Below the pieces are notes generated by a model, which saw only the letters and a list, made by a program, of their open reading frames with translations, was not told the DNA's origin and ran no database searches. Source: Candidatus Sumerlaeota bacterium (GTDB lineage: Bacteria > Sumerlaeota > Sumerlaeia > SLMS01 > JAHLLQ01). Taken from it: a stretch of DNA of 38,942 bases. Positions 33,058-38,942 of the stretch are shown piece after piece. Within the stretch, counting starts at the first letter, position 1. Each line of letters begins with the position of its first letter. Where the stretch lies: contig JAJFLJ010000101.1 of the NCBI GenBank assembly GCA_021772755.1, positions 1-38,942 of the forward strand, given 5' to 3'. The translations under genes were made by a program, and so were the position numbers.

Positions 33058-36000
33058 GAAGCCCGCGCCGTTCCCCCGCCCGGATTCGCAGCGCGATGGC
33101 CGCGTCGCTTCTCGCCGCGTGCGCGTCGGCCCAGACCGTGCCGCCCAACGTCACGTTGTGGGCGCCCCAGCCGGGCAACGATTTCGCGCCGGTGTTCTCG
33201 CCCGACGGCAGGTGGCTCGTCTTCGTGTCGGAATCCGACGGCGACACCGACCTCGGCATCCTGCGTTCCGACCGGCCTCCCGTCGATCCGCCGGTGGCGC
33301 TCTTTCCCAGTGCGGCGGAAGACGACCAGCCGGCGTTCTCGCCCGACGGCAAGTGGCTCGCATGGCGTTCCACGCGCGAAGACGTCTTCGGCGACATCTG
33401 GGTGACGCGTTTTCCCGGCGGCGAACCCTTTACGGTTTCGACGCGCGGACCCATCGACCGCGATCCGCAGTGGACGCGTTCGCCCGACGGCGTCCGGCTG
33501 CAATGGACCGCCGCCGATCACGATGGCGGCGAGCGCGTTCTCTCCGTCCGCGCCGGCGCGTGGAAGACCGTCGACGAGGTTTCCGGCGCGACCGGCGACA
33601 CCGGCCCGAAGCCGGTTCTGCAGTACGAGGACGACACCAATGGCGACGGCGAAGCGAGCGCCCGCAGTGGCGACGCGCCGTCGGTCTGGATGCCGCCGAC
33701 GGACGGAGGCGCCTGGCGCCAGCTGACGCCGCCGCTCCCCGGTCTCGGCGGCCCCGTGTTCCACGAGGGCAAGCTCGTCTTCAGCGCGCGCTTTCGCCAG
33801 GACCTGGACATCGCCATCGTCGACGAACCCTTCGCCGTAGCCACCGTCTCCGTCGCGCAGAGTGCGCTGGCGCTCGCGAGGGAGGCGCGCGCGTTGCGTC
33901 CGCTTCGCCCTTTCGATGCGGTCTCCATCGCGCGCCAGGGGTTTCTGCTCGAAGCGGATTCCGCCGCCGGTCTGGAATGCGCCCTCTTCGCGATCGACGT
34001 TCTGCGCGACGCGACCCGTCCCGAGCAGGCATTGCGCATGGTTCGGAACATCGAACGCATCGTCGCCGAAGACGCCGTCGCGAGCGCGCGTCTGGCCGTT
34101 CGGCGCCTCGCCCTCGAACCCCTGGTGGAGGAGCGCCGCGGCCTGGTGTCGGCGGAGCTCGACGACGCGCGCATGGCGTCCGTCGCGGGCCTTCGCGAAA
34201 TCGCCGCGCGTTCCGAACCCGGCGCGGAACTCCGTGCGCTCGCGCTGCGGGAGGCCGCGCGGCTCCAGGCCTCGCGGAACGACGTCGCGGCGGGGCTGCT
34301 TCTGCTGGACGAGGCCCTCGCCATCGGAGGGATCGACGATGCGACGGCCGCGCAGATTCGGCTTCAGTCCGCGCGCATGACGCGGCGTCTCGGCACGGAC
34401 CAGGCCGCCGGCGCGTACGACCGCATTCTCGCGTCGCCCGGGAACGACTCCGTGTCGGAGGACGCCGCTCTCGAACGCGTCGCCTTGGCCATCGGCGGCG
34501 TTCGCGACGCCGAAGCGCGCGCCATCGCCGTTCGCCGTCTCGTCGCCGCCGCCCCCGAAATCGAAGTCCTGAGGGCTGCCGCGAGCCTGGAGGAGGGCGC
34601 AACCTTCGCCGCCGCCGCGCGCACCGCCGAAGCGCGCGAGGCGCTTCGCGACGCCATCGCGCTCGACGAAGCCGCGCCGCGCATCGCCGCCCTCGCCTCG
34701 TTCGAACTGGCGCGCTCCTTCGCCTCGGAGGGCCTCTATCTCGACGCCGTCCGCACGTATCGCACCGTCGGGGAAAGGCTTCGCAACGCGTACTTCGACG
34801 CCGCGCCGCGTTTCGTGAGCGAGGCGCGCGAGGGCTTCATCCGCGAGTTTCTCGCGCGCGGCGACGAGGAGCTTCGCCTCGGCGATCCGCAACTCGCCTC
34901 CGCCACGTTCCGCCAGCTCCTCGACGAGGAACCGCGTCTCGTAGAGGCGTGGCGCGGTCTGATCGAGGCGGAGCACCGCGCGGGGCGCCTCGACGGCAAG
35001 GCCGTCGGAGTCTATCGCCGCGACGCGCGCCGCAGGAACGACGACGCGCTTGCCTGGTATCTCTCCGGACTCGCGCAGACCTACGCCGATCCCGCGTCGA
35101 AGCGCGCAGCCGGGGACATCCGCCGCGCCGTCGCTCTCGACGGTTCCGTTCCCTACTTTCACCAGACGCTCGGCTTCATTCACGAGGCCGTCGCGCGGAA
35201 GACCGGCAGCCGCCAGGAGATCGCATCGGCGTGGGACCGCTATCAGCGGGCGCTCTCGCTTCTCGATCCCGCGTCCCGCCCGCGCGACTATGCGCGCCTG
35301 CTCGTCAACGCCGGCAACGCCGCCTTCGGTCTCGGTCTGAATCCCCGCGCGGCGGAGATGTACCAGCGCCGCCTGGACCAGGGCATTCCCTTCGACGATC
35401 CGCGCACCGAATTCCTCATGGCGCGCCAGCACGCCATCGCGCTCTTTCGCAGCTTTCGCGCGAACGCCGCGGCGGCGCGGTTCGACGCCGCGCGCGAATC
35501 GCTCGACGAACTTCGCCGGCTGGATCTCGTCGATGGCGACACCGCGTTCGAAATCGAAACGGAGCTGCTGGACCGCCGCGCTCTGGCGCTGCTCGATGCC
35601 GGCCGGTTCGCGTCCGGCGCGAAAGAGTTCGGCATCGTCGCGGAGCGAAGCTCCGGGCGGTCGATGAACCGCGCGCGCTCTCTTCGCAACCGCGGCATCG
35701 CGCTCTACCGCCTCGCGCAGGAGGGCGGACCGGATTTCGAGGAAACCCGCCTCGCCGCCGTGCGTTCCCTGGAGGAGGCGCTCGCTCTCGTCGAGAGCCG
35801 CGACCTCGAAATCCCGAAAGCGGACGAGCCCGGTGGAATCTTCGGATTCAGTTTCGGCATCAGCTCCGACCAGCTCGGCGGCGCGGCGCTGAATCTGACG
35901 CCGCAGGACGAGCGCCGTCTCGTGCTCGCCGCACTGGCGCGTCTCGAAGTCCTGGGCGGCGATCGCGAACGCGCCATCGGGCGCATCCGCGACCAGCTGG

Positions 36001-38942
36001 CCGCGGCGCCCGCAGGCCGCGAAGGCACCGAGGCCTATCACAGCACCGTGGAACTCGTCGCTCTCGACCAGCTCGCCGACCAGCAGCGCCTCGCCGGAAT
36101 GCACCGCGAAGCCGCGCGCACGCTTCTCGGGGCTCTCGACGGAACGCGCGTCATGGTCGACGAGATTCCCGTCATCAACGCCGCCGGCATGACGAATGTT
36201 CTCGTCCGGCTTGCCGAACTCGCGCTCGCCGGCGGAGACGATGTCCTGATCGCCGCGGAACTGCGCGACTCGTGGCTGGCGCCGGACGAGGGCGGATCGG
36301 AACCGCTTCGCGTTCTCGACGCGATGCTGCGCGACGCGTCGTCGCTGCGCGATCCTGCCGGCGAGTACGTCTTCGGCGGGACCGAACGTCGCGCCTGGCT
36401 GCAACTGGCGCGTGCGCTTCTCGCCGAGCGCCTCGCCCTGGCGGACGAGCCCGGCTCCGGTCTCGACGCCCATCGCGCGGAGCTTCTCGCGAACGCCGTG
36501 ATCGCCGCCGCCGGCGATCCGTCCGCAACGGTGGAATCGCGGCGCCTTGCCGTTCTTGCCCACGGCCTGTTGCTGCGCACCGGCGCGCGCTTCGCCCCCG
36601 AGACGCTGGTGGAGCGCCGCGCGCGCGCCGCCACGTTCGCCGATTCCGCCGGTCGCGGCGACATGCGCTGGTGGCTTTCCGCGCAAGAGGCGTACGCCGC
36701 CGGGCCGGAACTCGCGCGCGCGGCCGCGTTCAAGACTCTCGACGAAATCGAACGCCTGCCTCCCGCGATGTGGAACGACGCGGCTCCGGTTCCGTGGCCG
36801 CTGCTCGACCGTTGCCGCCGCCTTGCGATCGACGCGGCCTTCGACACGGAAGCCGATCCGTGGCCGCGCGTCTTCGGCCTGGTGCAGCGCTGGCAGACCG
36901 CCGAACTGCGCCTCGCTTCCGCCGGCGCGTCGCCGCTTCGCGCGCGCAACGCCGACGAGCAGACCTGGCTCGACGAAGCCCTGCGTCTTCGCGCCCGCGC
37001 CCGCGCGGCAACCAACGCCCTGCGCGCTTCCGCGCCGGGGCCGGACCACGCGTCCGCACGCGAACGGTACAACGTGGCCATCGCGGAGTGGACGAAACAC
37101 ATCGACGGCGGCATGGAGGGTCACATGCTCGCCGCGAGGTTCTTCTCCGCACGCGTCTTCGACGTCGAGAACCCCGCGGCGGCGATGACGGAACTCGCCG
37201 TTCTTCCCGTCGACCCCGCCGTCGTTCTGACGACGCACCGGGGCAGCGCCGCATGGACGGCAGAAGGGTTCCGCGAACTCGATTCCGCCGCGCGCGCCGA
37301 CCTCGCCGAGAGCCACTCGCTCTGGTTTCTCTTCGGCGATCCGCTGCCCGAAGGTCCGCTTCCGGAAACCGCGATCGGCGTTCTGTCGCTCGATCTCACG
37401 GCGCTGGCGATGTCCGCGCCGACGCTCGACACCGGCGCGGCGGTCGAGCAGTGGCCCGGCGGCGACGAGGCCGCGCTGCCCGGCGAAACGGAGAAGCTTC
37501 GTCTCGTCGCGCCGGTGCGCGCGCGCGGAGTCTCGCCCGAGAACTGGCTCGTCGGTTCCACCGGCAAGTCCTTCGGCAGAGTCTTCGCCGCCGCGTCGCC
37601 GGACTCCCTGTTCGCCGCACGAACGACCGGCACCGACGAGCACGCCACCCGTTTGCTTGCGGCGGCGTGCGCGGCGGCGGGGGTGACAGAGGTCCGCATC
37701 GACGGCCGCACATGGTCGTCCGCCCTCTTTCCGCCTTCCGCAATGCCCCAGGCCGCGCAGGACGCGCTCGACGCCGCGGTTGGCGACATTCGCGCCCAGC
37801 TCGTCGGTTCCGAAACGCCCACCTCCGCCGTCGCCATCGCCCAGCGAATCGCGTTCTTGCGGCGCGCGCTCGACAAGCCGGCGCCGGAAGTCGCCGAGGC
37901 CGGCCTTCTCGTCGCTCAGACGCTTGGCGACCTGGGCCGCTACGCCGAAGCCGCCGAAGCCGCCGGCGAAGTCGTCGCCCTCTGGCGCGGCGAAGGCGGC
38001 GACGAGGAACTGGCGCGCGCGCTGCGCATTCGCGGATCGTATTGCAACGACGCCCGCCTTTTCGCCGAAAGCGTCGCCGCGTTCGAGGAGGCTCGCGACA
38101 TCTACCAGGGTCTCGGTCTCGCCGAGGACGCCGCCACGATGCGCGAGCGCCTTGGCGTGTCCTTCGAGAACGCCGGCCGCATTCGCGAAGCTCTCGACGT
38201 CTATCGCGAAATCCTCGCCGACGCCTCCGGCGACCCCGCCGCCGAAGCGGAACAGCTTCGCCGGATCGGTCGCCTCCATCTCCACCGCTTCATCGACTAT
38301 CCCCAGGCCGAGGACTCCTTCCGCGCCGCCCTCGCCAAGGCCGAAGAAGCGGGCAGCGAAACGCTCGTCATCGAGTCGACGCTCGACATCGCGCGCTGCC
38401 GCGAACGGCTCGGCGACTACGACGAAGCTCTTCGCCTGGTCGCAGCCATGAAGACGCGCGCCATCGAGAACGCGGACCCCCTGCTCGAATGCGACGCCCT
38501 TCTGCTGGAATGCTTCGTCCACTGGGCGCGCGCGGACTACTTCGACGCCTTCAACGCCCAGCGCGCCGCGCTTCGCATCGTGGAGGAAACCGGCGACAAG
38601 CCCTTCGCCATCATCGCCCACAACTATGCGGGGCTCATCCACTGGTCGCTCAACGACACCGGCCGCGCGCTCCAGGAATACGACGCGGCTCTCGCCATCG
38701 CCCGCGAGGGGCTCTTCGATCAGGAAGTCGCCTCGACGCTCAACAACCGCGCGCTCGTTCACCGCAGCAGGAGCGACTTCGACGACGCCCTCGCGGACCT
38801 CGACGAAGCCCTCGCCATCGACCGCGCGACCGGCAACCGCTGGGGAGAGGCCTATGCGCTGCGCAACACCGGCATCACGCTGACCCAGCGCGGCGACTGG
38901 GAGGACGCGCTCGAGCCCCTCTATCTGGCGGTGAACATCGCC
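33054..38942 (+). CDS. Giant PD40/TPR lipoprotein, C-terminus beyond the window
   Basis: An uninterrupted frame of 1963 codons from GTG 33054 to the window edge. The N-terminus has a basic segment, a short hydrophobic core and a lipobox LLAAC (Cys23). Three TolB-like PD40 repeats follow: DFAPVFSPDGRWLVF (43-57), DQPAFSPDGKWLAW (91-104) and DPQWTRSPDGVRLQW (137-151). From about 230 to 1390 the sequence is almost wholly helical and rich in Ala, Arg, Leu and Glu, with degenerate TPR-like pairs. Residues about 1392-1559 look alpha/beta and match no domain I recognise. From about 1600 regular TPRs run to the edge, for example ALQEYDAALAIARE and ALADLDEALAIDRA. A scaffold on the periplasmic side of a membrane is likely. 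Its GTG overlaps the YdbL stop (GTGA), so it belongs to the putative lipid-bridge operon. PD40 and TPR calls are firm; function is unknown. Confidence 0.85.
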   Translation, partial: MRSPRRSPARIRSAMAASLLAACASAQTVPPNVTLWAPQPGNDFAPVFSPDGRWLVFVSESDGDTDLGILRSDRPPVDPPVALFPSAAEDDQPAFSPDGKWLAWRSTREDVFGDIWVTRFPGGEPFTVSTRGPIDRDPQWTRSPDGVRLQWTAADHDGGERVLSVRAGAWKTVDEVSGATGDTGPKPVLQYEDDTNGDGEASARSGDAPSVWMPPTDGGAWRQLTPPLPGLGGPVFHEGKLVFSARFRQDLDIAIVDEPFAVATVSVAQSALALAREARALRPLRPFDAVSIARQGFLLEADSAAGLECALFAIDVLRDATRPEQALRMVRNIERIVAEDAVASARLAVRRLALEPLVEERRGLVSAELDDARMASVAGLREIAARSEPGAELRALALREAARLQASRNDVAAGLLLLDEALAIGGIDDATAAQIRLQSARMTRRLGTDQAAGAYDRILASPGNDSVSEDAALERVALAIGGVRDAEARAIAVRRLVAAAPEIEVLRAAASLEEGATFAAAARTAEAREALRDAIALDEAAPRIAALASFELARSFASEGLYLDAVRTYRTVGERLRNAYFDAAPRFVSEAREGFIREFLARGDEELRLGDPQLASATFRQLLDEEPRLVEAWRGLIEAEHRAGRLDGKAVGVYRRDARRRNDDALAWYLSGLAQTYADPASKRAAGDIRRAVALDGSVPYFHQTLGFIHEAVARKTGSRQEIASAWDRYQRALSLLDPASRPRDYARLLVNAGNAAFGLGLNPRAAEMYQRRLDQGIPFDDPRTEFLMARQHAIALFRSFRANAAAARFDAARESLDELRRLDLVDGDTAFEIETELLDRRALALLDAGRFASGAKEFGIVAERSSGRSMNRARSLRNRGIALYRLAQEGGPDFEETRLAAVRSLEEALALVESRDLEIPKADEPGGIFGFSFGISSDQLGGAALNLTPQDERRLVLAALARLEVLGGDRERAIGRIRDQLAAAPAGREGTEAYHSTVELVALDQLADQQRLAGMHREAARTLLGALDGTRVMVDEIPVINAAGMTNVLVRLAELALAGGDDVLIAAELRDSWLAPDEGGSEPLRVLDAMLRDASSLRDPAGEYVFGGTERRAWLQLARALLAERLALADEPGSGLDAHRAELLANAVIAAAGDPSATVESRRLAVLAHGLLLRTGARFAPETLVERRARAATFADSAGRGDMRWWLSAQEAYAAGPELARAAAFKTLDEIERLPPAMWNDAAPVPWPLLDRCRRLAIDAAFDTEADPWPRVFGLVQRWQTAELRLASAGASPLRARNADEQTWLDEALRLRARARAATNALRASAPGPDHASARERYNVAIAEWTKHIDGGMEGHMLAARFFSARVFDVENPAAAMTELAVLPVDPAVVLTTHRGSAAWTAEGFRELDSAARADLAESHSLWFLFGDPLPEGPLPETAIGVLSLDLTALAMSAPTLDTGAAVEQWPGGDEAALPGETEKLRLVAPVRARGVSPENWLVGSTGKSFGRVFAAASPDSLFAARTTGTDEHATRLLAAACAAAGVTEVRIDGRTWSSALFPPSAMPQAAQDALDAAVGDIRAQLVGSETPTSAVAIAQRIAFLRRALDKPAPEVAEAGLLVAQTLGDLGRYAEAAEAAGEVVALWRGEGGDEELARALRIRGSYCNDARLFAESVAAFEEARDIYQGLGLAEDAATMRERLGVSFENAGRIREALDVYREILADASGDPAAEAEQLRRIGRLHLHRFIDYPQAEDSFRAALAKAEEAGSETLVIESTLDIARCRERLGDYDEALRLVAAMKTRAIENADPLLECDALLLECFVHWARADYFDAFNAQRAALRIVEETGDKPFAIIAHNYAGLIHWSLNDTGRALQEYDAALAIAREGLFDQEVASTLNNRALVHRSRSDFDDALADLDEALAIDRATGNRWGEAYALRNTGITLTQRGDWEDALEPLYLAVNIA

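Noticed and set aside
32877-38762. Minus-strand open frame of 1961 codons antisense to the giant lipoprotein
   Set aside because: The plus frame has a lipobox, PD40 and TPR repeats and GTGA coupling; the antisense product is low-complexity Arg/Gly/Glu sequence with no motif.

Overview
The window is a GC-rich stretch (about 65-70% by eye) of a Gram-negative bacterial chromosome. The diderm cell plan is inferred from AsmA/YdbH-type proteins, several lipoprotein signal peptides, a PilT motor and a membrane-type (class 2) dihydroorotate dehydrogenase. Long antisense 'ORFs' without stops, frequent TTG/GTG starts behind clear Shine-Dalgarno sequences, PD40/TPR giants and carboxypeptidase-regulatory repeat proteins point to a planctomycete-, Sumerlaeota-, Hydrogenedentota- or myxobacteria-like lineage. 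The phylum cannot be fixed from this window. I saw no rRNA, tRNA, CRISPR array, transposase or phage module.

Layout. 1-4292: the start of pyrD, a secreted protein with a C-terminal TlpA-like thioredoxin domain and a metallophosphoesterase (all minus), then hflX (plus). 4396-9968: a TPR/two-helix membrane protein, a tight pilT-dut-AsmA-like operon and a universal stress protein. 10101-11518: a cspA-type cold-shock gene with a structured leader, converging through one shared terminator on an SPFH/Band-7 gene. 11808-15719: a membrane-anchored protein of about eleven carboxypeptidase-regulatory-like repeats. 15973-20168: a GT2 glycosyltransferase, a palindrome-rich 512-base gap, signal peptidase I with a zinc-ribbon protein gene, and a GT4 glycosyltransferase. 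20324-24221: a dicarboxylate/glutamate symporter, a DUF4388 regulator and guaB. 24235-25254: a lower-GC pair of unknown genes bounded by inverted copies of a dispersed repeat. 25369-28007: an orphan ketosynthase, then an SH3-protein/M48-lipoprotein pair. 28039-38942: an operon of a giant AsmA/YdbH-like protein, a lipoprotein that looks like a YnbE-YdbL fusion, and a PD40/TPR giant lipoprotein of at least 1963 residues that runs off the window.

Most genes are housekeeping: pyrimidine and purine nucleotides (pyrD, dut, guaB), ribosome-associated GTPase (hflX), secretion (lepB) and stress (usp, csp). The most unusual unit is the 28-39 kb operon. It has the ingredients of an intermembrane lipid-transfer bridge (YdbH-like bridge, YnbE/YdbL-like partner) joined by two one- or four-base overlaps to a giant periplasmic or outer-membrane PD40/TPR lipoprotein. 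Other points worth attention are a matched pair of TTGAA-N18-TAGG promoter candidates, a terminator-like hairpin in front of the GT2 gene, the palindrome cluster at 16747-17166, and a long insertion carrying a DxDxDGxxD motif in signal peptidase I.
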